Positions 55,492 through 64,000 of a stretch of 64,000 nucleotides of DNA are shown one piece after another. Below the pieces are notes generated by a model. The model was given only the letters and a program-made list of their open reading frames with translations. It was not told the origin of the DNA and searched no databases. The stretch covers positions 124,001 through 188,000 of the forward strand of contig NZ_JAESDI010000006.1 of NCBI RefSeq assembly GCF_019249215.1, given 5' to 3'. The stretch's first letter is position 1; each line of letters begins with the position of its first letter. Position numbers and translations under genes: made by a program. The stretch comes from Alteromonas lipotrueae (GTDB lineage Bacteria > Pseudomonadota > Gammaproteobacteria > Enterobacterales > Alteromonadaceae).

Positions 55492-55883
55492 AGTAGCGTA
55501 CCACGTTAATCGTTAGTATTAACCCAATGCATACTGATGCACTAAATCTCTTTTGTACTTTGAGAATAAAGCGTTGTTATTCGTGTTGCAACGAGAAACA
55601 GGCGGCAGCAGTATTAATATAGACTTCATTGAATAAGCGCTTGTTTGCGTAAAGATTACACATCACCAGTTAAATCGTTACACCTATTCAAAGGCAACGG
55701 TAACGCTTAAATTATCGAGATCCTATTAATGTTTGCTTTTCATGTGGTTATAGCGAATTAACCACTTATGGTGCAAATTATGCTGCTCTTAAAAGTAAGT
55801 TGTAATGCAAGCTCGCCTAACAATTGCACGGGTACGGGTACGGGTTTCATTAATACGAATTTTAAGCAGAGAAGGAGAACGCG
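55492..55883. other. Promoter region of sodC, no gene
   Basis: About 390 AT-rich bases between divergent genes, with a short CGGGTA triplet repeat near 55830 (ACGGGTACGGGTACGGGT). No operator recognised. Confidence 0.5.
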
Positions 55884-56429
55884 ATGAAAAAGCTTACGTT
55901 AACCGCTATGGTGGGTGCAATCTCACTAGCCTTAAGCGCAAATAGTTTCGCAGGCCATCATGAGGATGAAGGGAAAAAGATTATGATGAATAATCTGAAA
56001 ACAGGCGAAGCTATCGGCAGCGTGATGGTAAGTAGTTACGACGATGACGGTGTGGTATTTACGCCAAAATTATCAGGGCTAACCCGAGGTATTCACGGCT
56101 TTCATATACATGAAAATGGCGACTGCTCTGCGGCGATGAAAGATGGCAAAAAGGTGCTAGGTGGTGCTGCAGGCGGGCATTTCGACCCTGAAAATACGGG
56201 TAGTCACAGTGTACCTTGGTCTGAAGAAGGTCATGAAGGTGATTTGCCAACCTTGTACGTTGATGAAAGTGGTAATGCGACTCAACCTGTGTTCGCACCA
56301 GAATTGGAGCTTGAAGACATCGAAGGGCGCGCCATTATGATTCATGCCGGTGGCGATAACTACTCTGATTCCCCAGCCAAACTTGGCGGTGGCGGCGAGC
56401 GAGTGGCTTGCGGCGTAATCGGTAAATAG
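55884..56429 (+). CDS. sodC: Copper/zinc superoxide dismutase, periplasmic
   Basis: 181 aa with a signal peptide (ending SFAG). All metal ligands are recognisable: GFHIHENGDC, GGHFDPENTGSH and IMIHAGGDNYSD, plus the disulfide cysteines and the GGGERVACGVIG end. It dismutates superoxide in the periplasm. GAAGGAGA is a strong ribosome site. Followed by a terminator at 56458. Confidence 0.97.
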   Translation: MKKLTLTAMVGAISLALSANSFAGHHEDEGKKIMMNNLKTGEAIGSVMVSSYDDDGVVFTPKLSGLTRGIHGFHIHENGDCSAAMKDGKKVLGGAAGGHFDPENTGSHSVPWSEEGHEGDLPTLYVDESGNATQPVFAPELELEDIEGRAIMIHAGGDNYSDSPAKLGGGGERVACGVIGK

Positions 56430-56457
56430 ATAGCCTCTAAGAGCAACATTAGTAACC

Positions 56458-56483
56458 AAAGCGGCAGGAATGCCGCTTTTTTT
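56458..56483 (+). terminator. Terminator after sodC
   Basis: 9-bp stem AAAGCGGCA/TGCCGCTTT with a GGAA loop and a run of seven T starting in the stem. Confidence 0.92.
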
Positions 56484-56603
56484 GTGTTTAAGTTCCTCAC
56501 AACTATCAAAGCCGTTCAAACCTGAAAAAGGGGGAATAGCGAACTTGCGTTTTACCTCAATGCACTATTGAATACGGTAATACGCTTTTTAAGGAGATGT
56601 AAG

Positions 56604-57107
56604 GTGTTTACAGATAAGTTTGTGTCTACTGTGCTAAAGTCAATGTTAACTGTATTAATAGTAATAGTCTCAACCAATGCTACGAGTGCAGATGACATTT
56701 CAGATGTTGTGGGTGAAATTAGCGGTGAAGCATTGCTAGCACAGTATCCAGCCTTTATGGACGAATATAAGTCGTACCAACCGAGCGACGCTGAGATTAA
56801 AGCAGTATCTGCTTTAGAAGACGATACGCTAATCATACTATTTGGCGCATGGTGCCATGACAGTGAAAGGGAAGTGCCCCGACTATTAAAAACACTAGAT
56901 GCTAGCGGGTTAGATGTACCTCAATTTACTTTATTCGCCGTTGATAGAAAAAAGAGCGACCCAGAGGGAGTGGCAGAAAAGCACGGGCTTAACTATACGC
57001 CTACCTTCATATTAATGCGCGATGGTGAAGAAATAGGGCGAGTAGTAGAACGTGCGGAAACCAGTTTAACCCAAGATTTACAGGTGCTGGCGTTAGCGGC
57101 CGAGTGA
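56604..57107 (+). CDS. Thioredoxin-fold exported protein with a CxxS-type site
   Basis: 167 aa from GTG 56604 (AAGGAG correctly spaced at 56591-56596); the ATG at 56568 has no site. A hydrophobic signal segment is followed by a thioredoxin fold (residues about 65-165). The active-site region reads FGAWCHDSEREVPRLL, so only one cysteine of the usual CxxC pair is present (Ser replaces the second). A single-Cys site suggests monothiol, peroxiredoxin-like or binding activity rather than a classical disulfide reductase (inference). TFILMRDGEEIGR is a typical thioredoxin cis-Pro strand area. Confidence 0.8.
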   Translation: MFTDKFVSTVLKSMLTVLIVIVSTNATSADDISDVVGEISGEALLAQYPAFMDEYKSYQPSDAEIKAVSALEDDTLIILFGAWCHDSEREVPRLLKTLDASGLDVPQFTLFAVDRKKSDPEGVAEKHGLNYTPTFILMRDGEEIGRVVERAETSLTQDLQVLALAAE

Positions 57108-57155
57108 AGCAGCGGATAAAGAAGTAGTTGATAAGATGGTATTGAATAAAAGAAG

Positions 57156-57179
57156 CAGCAGGCCTCTGTTAGCCTGCTG
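57156..57179 (+). terminator. Hairpin after the thioredoxin-fold gene
   Basis: 8-bp stem CAGCAGGC/GCCTGCTG around an 8-base loop; weak T-tract. The following 57240-57310 has degenerate AACCTAACCT/AGACCTAAGCC copies but no gene. Confidence 0.5.
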
Positions 57180-57335
57180 ACTTATCCACTAATTTTTTAC
57201 AATCGCCTTGTTCAAGAGCTAGCCTTAAACCTTAGTTCAATAACCTAACCTAGTCGCTAATTCAAGAACCTGGTCAAAAGACCTAAGCCAAGAGTTAAAC
57301 TCAGTAGCTATTAATTAATAACATGACGAAAACTG

Positions 57336-57767
57336 TTACTGGTTAAGCGTGTACTCAAGGGTGATTTTCGTATCTAAAAGCTGCGAAACTGGGCAGTTAT
57401 CTTTTGCTTCCTGAGCAATTTTAGCAAATTCGTCTTCGGTAATACCCTCAACGCTCGCTTCTAGGCTCAACGCTGACTGACTAATCTCATAACCATCGTC
57501 TGTCTTGTCTAAACTAATTTTAGCCGTAGTGTTTAGTTCTCCGTCATCATAGCCTGCGCTTGATAATGCAAAAGATAAGGCCATGGTGAAGCAGCTAGCA
57601 TGTGCCGCCCCTATGAGTTCTTCGGGGTTGGTGCCTTTGCCATCTTCAAATCGTGTATTAAATCCGTAGGGTTGATTAGATAATGTGCCTGTTTCGGTCG
57701 AAATACTGCCTTTGCCTTGTTTGCCTAAAGGTTTGTATGCCGCACTGCCTGATTTAACTATGCTCAT
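57336..57767 (-). CDS. osmC: OsmC-family peroxiredoxin
   Basis: 143 aa, typical OsmC length. Active-site cysteines are in GAAHASCFTMAL (about residue 61) and KDNCPVSQLL (about residue 125), the paired reactive Cys positions of thiol-dependent hydroperoxide reductases. It reduces organic hydroperoxides. AAGGAA precedes the ATG. Divergent from msrA, an oxidative-stress neighbour. Confidence 0.93.
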   Translation of the reverse strand: MSIVKSGSAAYKPLGKQGKGSISTETGTLSNQPYGFNTRFEDGKGTNPEELIGAAHASCFTMALSFALSSAGYDDGELNTTAKISLDKTDDGYEISQSALSLEASVEGITEDEFAKIAQEAKDNCPVSQLLDTKITLEYTLNQ

Positions 57768-58081
57768 TTGCTATTTCCTTACGTTTTTGACCAAACTGGT
57801 TATACAGTTTGAATTTTAAAAACGTAACGATGCAAGTGCTCTGCCGTTGTCACTAATTTTCTGCAAACCTAAGCCATGCAGGCGATAGCGTTATAATGCT
57901 GATAGTAAACGCCACGAGTGTCGTAAGTTAAATGTGGTGTCATCACGTTATGGCTACAGAGATACATGAAAATTTTACGTGCAATTATAATGTCACTGAA
58001 AATGAAAGTTTCTAAGGCTTAATCCGTTCTGTATTAGTGAGCCGTATATTTTGTCTTCGATAGTTAATTTTAAGGTTAATA
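57768..58081. other. Divergent promoter region of osmC and msrA
   Basis: About 310 AT-rich bases. No operator or RNA recognised. Confidence 0.5.
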
Positions 58082-58675
58082 ATGAAATCTATTTTGCCCG
58101 CATTATTATTAAGCACGTTTATCGCTGCCCCAATTGCCAATGCTGACGAGACTGTTCTGGCTGGTGGGTGTTTCTGGTGCATGGAATCTGATTTTGAAAA
58201 ATTAGAGGGGGTAACCGATGTGGTCTCGGGTTTTACCGGAGGAACCGCGCCCAATCCTACCTATAACGGCAGCCATAAGGGGCATTATGAAGCGGTGAAG
58301 ATAACCTATGATGAAAGCAAGGTGTCGTATCGAGAGATACTCGACCATTACTGGGTGAATATCGACCCCTTCGATGCAAGAGGGCAATTTTGTGATAAAG
58401 GCCCTAGTTATTTAAGTGCCGTGTTTGTGGCTAGTGAAGAAGAACGTGCCATCGCACAAGACACTAAAAATGCGGTAAAGGCGCAATTTCCAAATCAAAC
58501 AGTGGTTACGCCTATTTTAGATTCATCGACGTTTTATCCCATTAAAGGTGACGAGATAGGTCATCAGGATTTTTATAAAAAAAGCCCAGTGCGCTACAAA
58601 TTATATCGCTGGAACTGCGGCCGCGATCAGCGCTTAGAAGAGATTTGGGGTGATAAATCAACAGGTGAGTCTTAA
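58082..58675 (+). CDS. msrA: Peptide methionine sulfoxide reductase A, exported
   Basis: 197 aa with a signal peptide (MKSILPALLLSTFIAAPIANA), so it repairs oxidised methionines in the periplasm. Catalytic Cys30 in GGCFWCMESDFEKL, GFTGG, GHYEAVKITYDES, FDARGQFCDKGPSYLSAVF and KSPVRYKLYRWNCGR are the family signatures. No MsrB domain or gene adjoins. AAGG before the ATG. Confidence 0.95.
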   Translation: MKSILPALLLSTFIAAPIANADETVLAGGCFWCMESDFEKLEGVTDVVSGFTGGTAPNPTYNGSHKGHYEAVKITYDESKVSYREILDHYWVNIDPFDARGQFCDKGPSYLSAVFVASEEERAIAQDTKNAVKAQFPNQTVVTPILDSSTFYPIKGDEIGHQDFYKKSPVRYKLYRWNCGRDQRLEEIWGDKSTGES

Positions 58676-58863
58676 TTGGTTTCGTGCGGTGATCATTATT
58701 GAGTGCCGCTGCAGTGGACTAAAACACAGGTCTGCTTTGTGTGGCATTATCCGATTTGTATTTTTATCTCGCTATTTTTTCTTTATAGTTAATTTTAAAA
58801 GACACATAAACGTTGTTTAACATTTAATAGCGATGAAATTATCAAAACGGCTGGAAGTTGTAC

Positions 58864-59652
58864 ATGAAGAAGTACGTTGTGGTTAAGCTTATCTTGCTGT
58901 GTCTGGGATTTTCATCTTACGTTAGTGTGGCTGAAAAAAGCCAGCTACCTATGCCGAAAGATGGCGATACACTGTTAACCACAGGTTCGAGCTATTTCCC
59001 TTATGTTGATAAGAAGGCGCAAGACGGTGGCTGGTCTGTTTCCTTAGTGAAAGCTATTTTCAAGCGTATGAATACCCCCATTTATATCGATTATTTACCG
59101 TGGCAGCGCGGTTACAAATGGGCGCTTGAAGGCAAGTACCAAGGTACATTTCCCTATGTTTATACCGACGAGCGGGCTAAGTCGTTTATTTACTCTAAAA
59201 AAATTAATTCAATTCCCGTACGTATTTACACCTCGAAAGAAATGAAAGTGAATACATTAGCTGACGTTACAGGGGCTCGCCTGTGTTTGCCCTATGGTCA
59301 TAGCTTAAGTAGCGAACAGTCGGCGTTTATCAAAGCTTATAAACTTTCTGTTCAACGAGCGGCCGATGCAGGAGGGTGTATTGTTCAAGTATCGAAAGGC
59401 TGGGGCGAAGTAGGCTTTACTAACGGTTATCTGCAAGGCGATTACAATTCAGCGCTATTTGAAGTGTTAGATAGTGTGAATATTATCGATATTCCTGTAG
59501 CCACTATTCCGCTTTATTACATTGTCTCTAAAGAGCTTGAAAATGCGCAAGCGCACATCGATAAATTTAATGCAGCATTAGCGTTTATTGAACAGTCCGG
59601 CGAGCGCCGCCAAATAGATGCGCGGTTTGAAGCCATAGCCAATCAAAAATAG
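58864..59652 (+). CDS. Periplasmic solute-binding protein (ABC type 3 family)
   Basis: About 262 aa from ATG 58864 (GGAAG 6 bases before; the TTG at 58858 has none). Signal peptide ends VSVAE. The fold is the amino-acid/amine-binding SBP family: TTGSSYFPYVDKKAQDGGWSVSLVKAIFKRM, FTNGYLQGDY and FIEQSGERRQIDARFE. No ABC transporter genes lie beside it, so it is an orphan receptor or sensor; ligand unknown. Confidence 0.8.
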   Translation: MKKYVVVKLILLCLGFSSYVSVAEKSQLPMPKDGDTLLTTGSSYFPYVDKKAQDGGWSVSLVKAIFKRMNTPIYIDYLPWQRGYKWALEGKYQGTFPYVYTDERAKSFIYSKKINSIPVRIYTSKEMKVNTLADVTGARLCLPYGHSLSSEQSAFIKAYKLSVQRAADAGGCIVQVSKGWGEVGFTNGYLQGDYNSALFEVLDSVNIIDIPVATIPLYYIVSKELENAQAHIDKFNAALAFIEQSGERRQIDARFEAIANQK

Positions 59653-59867
59653 CACTGGTTGAAATACTGCAAGCAATTAGGCGCTGTCATTGCGCTTAAT
59701 CAATGTAAATGTGCTTAATAGATAACCATATTAACTGGCGTAAACCGCTAACTAAATACTGCCTCAATTATCATCAGTTGACTGAAATTTATGACTATCT
59801 CCATGCTAATAGCGTGGTAAAGTGAGTTGAGATTTTGTTAAGGGTAGTATTAGGAAAGGAAGTTGGT

Positions 59868-60476
59868 ATGGTCATCGATGGTGTAGTGCTAGCAGGTGGG
59901 ATGTCAAGCCGAATGGGGGAGGATAAAGCACTTTTGAAACGTGACGAGCGCGATATGCTTACTTACACGGCAGACTTAGTTTCCTCATTACCTATTGAGT
60001 ATTTATTGATTAGCCGCAATGAAGCGATCACTGCTAATTATCTGACTAATGAGGCTGATGACTGCGCTCAGAACTATAAAGTGGTCAATGATGTTGTGGC
60101 AGATATTGGGCCTCTGGGGGGGATATACTCTGTCGCTATTCAGAGCAACGCTGACGCATTGATTATCACGCCCGTTGATTTGCCACTGTTACGAAAAGAA
60201 GATTTAGAAGCGCTTATCAACAGAGGAACTAGCGCAAAACGTCCCGTCTATTATTCCCATCATTATCTACCCTTATTTTTGCCATTAACCATAGAGATTC
60301 GTCAGTACCTGGAAGATGTTGTTAAAGGAAAAGTGCCGCAGCGTTCGGTCAATACAATGTGTACAAATTTTGGTGCAATTGAAGTAACACCTAAAAAAAA
60401 TTCGCGGTTAACCAATGTGAATACGCCTGCACAGTGGAATGCCGCAAAAAAATTGCTATTACTGGCCGGAAATTAA
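59868..60476 (+). CDS. mobA: Molybdenum-cofactor nucleotidyltransferase (MobA/MocA family)
   Basis: 202 aa from ATG 59868 (GGAAAGGA upstream). The nucleotide-binding LAGGMSSRMGEDKALL (residues 8-23) is the MobA/MocA signature; DIGPLGGIYS and VTPVDLPLL (here ITPVDLPLL) follow. It joins GMP or CMP to molybdopterin. Since the window begins with a PaoC-type enzyme, which uses the cytosine dinucleotide form, MocA activity is possible; the sequence alone does not decide. Confidence 0.8.
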   Translation: MVIDGVVLAGGMSSRMGEDKALLKRDERDMLTYTADLVSSLPIEYLLISRNEAITANYLTNEADDCAQNYKVVNDVVADIGPLGGIYSVAIQSNADALIITPVDLPLLRKEDLEALINRGTSAKRPVYYSHHYLPLFLPLTIEIRQYLEDVVKGKVPQRSVNTMCTNFGAIEVTPKKNSRLTNVNTPAQWNAAKKLLLLAGN

Positions 60477-60626
60477 CGACATTTCAACGAACATTACTTT
60501 CTTGTTAGTGTGTTTAATCATCAGCTGGCTTATTATTTAAGCGCGTAAACAAATCGCTTTTTGCCAAAGCGCATCAATTTCACCGAATTCAATATTGCTT
60601 GTTCAATACATTTAAGGGTTAATGCA

Positions 60627-61904
60627 ATGCTTTGTACCTCTTTATCATCCGCTAAATCTTATATGCAGATAGCTGGCTTGTGCATTTGCTGCGTTGTCTT
60701 CTCTTTCTCGGTGAGTGCCGCTAATGCCAACGGTCAGGCTTCCACTGATGGTGAAGTTCGTCAGGAACCACTATCCCCCAGTTTGGTTGACGTTGAACGC
60801 TACCCTGAAGCAGATGTTACCCAACCAGTCCCTCAATTTAGTGCAGATGCAAGTTGGCCTACAATGCCGAAAACATTGATTATTGGTCAGGTGCCGGGGC
60901 TGTCTGTAGATAAAAACGATAACGTGTGGATACTACATCGACCAAATTCACTGAGTAAGCTTGATGTAGGGCTTTCCAACAAGATGGGACTGTGCTGTGA
61001 AGCTGCCCCTCACGTCTTACAATTCTCTGCGCAAGGCGACTTACTGAAAGCGTGGGGCGGGCCTGAAATTTCACCTTCAATAAACGGCGAAAACCAGTGG
61101 CCAGCAACAGTCCATGGACTTTATGTGGATGAAGAAAGCACGGTGTGGTTAGGCGGCAATGGCGATGGCGATCATGTGGTGCTTAACTTCACTGAAAATG
61201 GGGAATTTATACGCCAGTTTGGCACTCGCGGGAAAACCGACGGCAACTTAAGTAAATCAATGTTAGGTAATCCTGCCGACATTTTTCATAACACCCTGAC
61301 TAACAAAGTTTTTATTGCCGACGGGTATATTAATAAACGCGTGGCGGCGTTTAACACAGATGCCAACGAGTTTGACCAACTATGGGGTGCGTACGGCACT
61401 GCACCCGGCGGCGGTACGCGAGAAGGCGCGTTCGATGTTTCTCAAGCTACCGCCAATGCCGGTGCTACCAGCACACAAGCGCAAAATTTTGGCGACATTG
61501 TGCATTGTGTAACCCTAGCAACTGACGGCAGAATATATGTGTGCGATAGACGGAATAATCGGATTCAAGTATTCAAAGCTGATGAGAGTGGCACGGTTAA
61601 TTTCGTGCAAGACGTGATAGTGGCTGGCGAAACCGGCGGCTTAGGTACAGCTTCTGACATCGCATTTTCGCCAGACAATAAATACATGTACGTGGCCGAT
61701 ATGATGAATGGTCGCATTTGGATTTTATTACACGAAAACTATCAAGTGTTGGGAAGTTTTGGTCGTCCTGGCCGCTACCCTGGTCAGTTTACTTGGTTAC
61801 ATAGTGTGGTAGCTGACAGCAAGGGTAATCTGTACACCTCTGAAGTCAGTACAGGCCGACGAGTACAAAAATTTGTATTAACAGGCTTTGAGAATAATCA
61901 ATAG
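60627..61904 (+). CDS. Exported NHL-repeat beta-propeller protein
   Basis: 425 aa from ATG 60627 (AAGGG 8 bases before). Signal peptide ends SVSAANA. NHL-type repeats recur (GLYVDEESTVWLGG, GRIYVCDRRNNRIQVFK, SPDNKYMYVADMMNGRIWILL, DSKGNLYTSEVSTGRRVQKFV), giving a six-bladed propeller as in the lyase part of peptidyl-glycine amidating enzymes. Enzymatic function or ligand unknown. Confidence 0.82.
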   Translation: MLCTSLSSAKSYMQIAGLCICCVVFSFSVSAANANGQASTDGEVRQEPLSPSLVDVERYPEADVTQPVPQFSADASWPTMPKTLIIGQVPGLSVDKNDNVWILHRPNSLSKLDVGLSNKMGLCCEAAPHVLQFSAQGDLLKAWGGPEISPSINGENQWPATVHGLYVDEESTVWLGGNGDGDHVVLNFTENGEFIRQFGTRGKTDGNLSKSMLGNPADIFHNTLTNKVFIADGYINKRVAAFNTDANEFDQLWGAYGTAPGGGTREGAFDVSQATANAGATSTQAQNFGDIVHCVTLATDGRIYVCDRRNNRIQVFKADESGTVNFVQDVIVAGETGGLGTASDIAFSPDNKYMYVADMMNGRIWILLHENYQVLGSFGRPGRYPGQFTWLHSVVADSKGNLYTSEVSTGRRVQKFVLTGFENNQ

Positions 61905-62008
61905 CGCTAGGCAAATCGGCTAAGTAAAAAAGTTGAACAATAGCGGTAAGCACCAGAACTAGACACCAAAGCCAAGCCATAGAATAAGTCACAGCAATAA
62001 GGATAATA

Positions 62009-63031
62009 ATGGTTCGACATAAAAGCGTTAAATCACACCATGTAAGAAGAAGGCTTAATGTAAGTTTGCGCCTTGGAGCTGGGGCATTAAATACAGTGCT
62101 AACTAATTCGGTGCGATTGAGTGAATGGTTATTAAGCCTATTACTATTAAGTACAGCGACCGCTGTATACGCTGATGTCGATATAAGTAGCCAAGGCGAA
62201 AGCAATATTGCAACCTTAAGCCAAAACGTAACCTTAAGCCAAAACGTAACCTTGAGCTCGGGTGCCAATGGGGTACTGGACAAGCCTGGCTGCACCGTTA
62301 AAAACGATTCAAATGTTAATGTAAAAGGCGCAGTGCTGTTAATTCACGGTTGGGCAGGGCAAAAAGACGAAGTAGGCGACTTATATAAAGATTTGGCTCA
62401 TCAGTTAAGTACGCATTGCATAGCCTCTGTTAGATTTGATGTTCGAGGTGAAGCTGAGCGTGAAGCAAGTAACTATACGTTGTCGAGTACCTTTAAAAGC
62501 CGCGTAGAAGATGCTCAGGCTGGGCTAGATTACTTGCAAGCGCAATACCCTAGTACACGACTGGTAGTGGTAGGGTTTAGTTTAGGGGGCGCGACAGCTA
62601 TGGAGTTGGTCAGTACGCACCCTAAAGTTTTCGATGGTATGGTGTTATGGTCCACAGCGCTAAACCCAAATGAAATAGTCACGAATGCGCAGAACTATAA
62701 AGAAGTTCGACAAGCGTTAGAAGAGGGGCAGAGCACGTTAAAAAGCTGGGTTGATTTGACCCTGACCCGCAAGCACGTAGTGGGAATGTTAGGTTACAAC
62801 CCTATTCGAAACTTAGGTGATTTTGAAGGGGAGTTATTAGCGATAAGAGGCTCGAACGACTATTTACCTGCCCATGAAAAAGTCATTTTTGAGGCGAGTA
62901 ATGCGGTTCGTGAAGATGCCTATTACCTAGGTGGCGCCGATCATATATTCAACGTTTATGAGCCTGATACGAGCAAAAAAGAAGAAGTGCTGACTTTATC
63001 AGTTAACTGGATCAAGCAGCTACTTAATTAA
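62009..63031 (+). CDS. Alpha/beta hydrolase, exported
   Basis: 340 aa. An N-terminal basic leader and hydrophobic segment (about residues 35-55) suggest export, followed by a repetitive TLSQNVTLSQNVTLSS tract from an 18-bp tandem repeat. Hydrolase core: oxyanion HGWAGQ, nucleophile Ser in VGFSLGGATAM, Asp in RGSNDYLP and His in GGADHIFNVY. Esterase or peptidase, substrate unknown. AAGGATAATA precedes the ATG. Confidence 0.82.
   Translation: MVRHKSVKSHHVRRRLNVSLRLGAGALNTVLTNSVRLSEWLLSLLLLSTATAVYADVDISSQGESNIATLSQNVTLSQNVTLSSGANGVLDKPGCTVKNDSNVNVKGAVLLIHGWAGQKDEVGDLYKDLAHQLSTHCIASVRFDVRGEAEREASNYTLSSTFKSRVEDAQAGLDYLQAQYPSTRLVVVGFSLGGATAMELVSTHPKVFDGMVLWSTALNPNEIVTNAQNYKEVRQALEEGQSTLKSWVDLTLTRKHVVGMLGYNPIRNLGDFEGELLAIRGSNDYLPAHEKVIFEASNAVREDAYYLGGADHIFNVYEPDTSKKEEVLTLSVNWIKQLLN
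62212..62247 (+). repeat. Two-unit 18-bp tandem repeat in the hydrolase gene
   Basis: AACCTTAAGCCAAAACGT at 62212-62229 and 62230-62247, read as TLSQNV twice; a partial third copy follows. Slippage changes length in frame. Confidence 0.85.
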
Positions 63032-63087
63032 TGAAAGTTGTTTTTCAGACAAAGGCTGAAAACACAGTGCAGGAAAAAGCCGCCATG

Positions 63088-64000
63088 TTAAGTGTTACGG
63101 TTTAACAAAAATTCTATTAACGCGTTTTCAGGCAATGGTGTAGACCAGAAATAACCTTGCCCAATGTCGCAGCCAAGTGACAGGAGCTTTTGCAAGGTTT
63201 CTTCATCTTCAATCCCTTCCGCAACCGTCTTCAAGCCTAAACTGGCTGCCATATTGATAATCGCGCCTACCAGAGACTCATCGTGCTCAGAGAAACATAA
63301 CGGGATAATAAAAGATCTATCTACTTTCAGCTTGGAGGCGTTAAAATTTCGAAGATAACCCAAGTTAGAATAACCAGTTCCAAAGTCATCAATGGCAATG
63401 GTAATGCCAAGCTCACTCAGTGACGCGAGCTGCTTTTGTATTTGCTCGGTTTCGTCAATCAATAAGGATTCGGTAAGCTCTAGTTCTAAGGCTTCAGGAG
63501 GTAAACTTGCTTCATACAATGCACTTTCTATAGTGCGTTGAATCTGGCCGTCTTTAAATTGCATCACCGATAAATTCACTGCCATGCGTATGTCATGATG
63601 ACCTTGCTGGCGCAATTTGGCACAAAATTGGGTGGCTTGACGTATTACCCAGCTACCTAGTTCATTAATTAAGCCGCTACCTTCTGCCAAGGGGATGAAT
63701 AGGTCCGGTGGGATCATACTGCCATCAGGTTGAGGCCAGCGTAATAGTGCTTCTAAGGTGTCAACTTTGCCACTTTTTAAATCTACAATGGGCTGGTAGT
63801 GCAGTTCGAATTGCTGTTCACTCAGCGCGGGGCGCAAGAGCTGTAGCATTTTAAACTTGTTTTCGCTGGCTTTGTCTAAGCTCTCATTGTAATGGTGATA
63901 GGTATTGCGGCCATCTTGTTTCGCTTTGTACATGGCGATATCGGCTTTACGGCACAACTGCTTAAAATCAGTGCCATCTCTAGGTGCGCTAGCTGTACCT
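63088..64000 (-). CDS. GGDEF-EAL protein, C-terminal part (continues beyond the window)
   Basis: The minus frame is open from 63088 to the window edge. The N-terminal side still shows the end of a GGDEF domain (APRDGTD, KADIAMYKAKQDGRN), followed by an EAL domain: QPIVDLKSGKVDTLEALLRW, MAVNLSV, ELTESLLID, IDDFGTGYSNL and KTVAEGIE, retaining the catalytic glutamate and metal residues. It would hydrolyse cyclic di-GMP. The rest of GGDEF and any sensor domain lie outside. Confidence 0.9.
   Translation of the reverse strand, partial: GTASAPRDGTDFKQLCRKADIAMYKAKQDGRNTYHHYNESLDKASENKFKMLQLLRPALSEQQFELHYQPIVDLKSGKVDTLEALLRWPQPDGSMIPPDLFIPLAEGSGLINELGSWVIRQATQFCAKLRQQGHHDIRMAVNLSVMQFKDGQIQRTIESALYEASLPPEALELELTESLLIDETEQIQKQLASLSELGITIAIDDFGTGYSNLGYLRNFNASKLKVDRSFIIPLCFSEHDESLVGAIINMAASLGLKTVAEGIEDEETLQKLLSLGCDIGQGYFWSTPLPENALIEFLLNRNT

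Noticed and set aside
61846..62295. 149-aa minus-strand hydrophobic ORF
   Set aside because: Overlaps the NHL gene end and the hydrolase signal region antisense; no start signal.

Overview
The window looks like a chromosomal segment of a marine gammaproteobacterium of the Alteromonadaceae, most likely Alteromonas. This is inferred from moderate GC content, the protein sequences, TonB, alkaline phosphatase and PhoD nutrient scavenging genes, and conserved gammaproteobacterial neighbourhoods (gloB-mltD next to a yafS-like methyltransferase, metG divergent from mrp, yqiJ-yqiK, and cpxR-cpxA divergent from cpxP). I see no rRNA, prophage, CRISPR-cas or classical defence island. There is one tRNA, tRNA-Pro(GGG).

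Layout. 1-2412: end of a FAD subunit and the molybdopterin subunit of a xanthine dehydrogenase/aldehyde oxidase. 2572-4650: a small secreted protein and a REP-associated tyrosine transposase (RAYT) with REP-like motifs beside its start. 4700-8060: yqiJK flotillin operon and an unknown exported protein. 8126-11780: two tandem PhoA-type alkaline phosphatases behind a Pho-box-like and a Fur-box-like site. 11960-14890: lpxH, ppiB, cysS. 14910-17131: Fur-box TonB siderophore receptor. 17158-21682: channel-like membrane protein, mltD, gloB, methyltransferase. 21681-21977: degenerate 33-bp repeat array. 22096-27628: metG, mrp, dcd, DASS transporter. 27760-31028: tRNA-Pro, PadR module, qmcA/NfeD operon, more REP-like motifs, a 45-codon ORF. 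31223-38457: catalase, PhoD-like phosphatase, unknown secreted proteins, S9 peptidase. 38667-44671: circularly permuted D-amino-acid-oxidase-like protein, class II cAMP phosphodiesterase, and a purine module (MFS transporter, nucleoside hydrolase, 8-oxoguanine deaminase). 44951-49235: DHH phosphoesterase, nitroreductase, CreA, and a frameshifted FAD/NAD(P)-binding protein. 49521-52289: Cpx envelope-stress system. 52345-64000: propeller-GGDEF protein, sodC, thioredoxin-like protein, osmC, msrA, solute-binding protein, mobA, NHL-repeat protein, alpha/beta hydrolase, and the end of a GGDEF-EAL protein.

How it fits together. Most genes are housekeeping, envelope-quality (Cpx, MltD, SPFH proteins), oxidative-stress (catalase, SodC, MsrA, OsmC) or nutrient-scavenging functions. 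Four observations stand out. (1) A dispersed 11-12 bp imperfect palindrome (consensus GTGGACACCCAC) occurs intergenically, in a nine-unit 33-bp array, beside a RAYT gene, and in frame inside two unrelated proteins, where it is read as VDTH, LDTH or VDIH. (2) A Tat-exported D-amino-acid-oxidase-like protein has its usual C-terminal motifs in front of the Rossmann fold, which is a circular permutation. (3) A FAD/NAD(P)-binding gene changes to the -1 frame exactly at a T TTA AAG heptamer. (4) A Pho-box-like and a Fur-box-like site lie together in front of the alkaline phosphatase pair.

Limits: everything was read by eye. No database search was run, so family assignments rest on recognised motifs and remembered family features.
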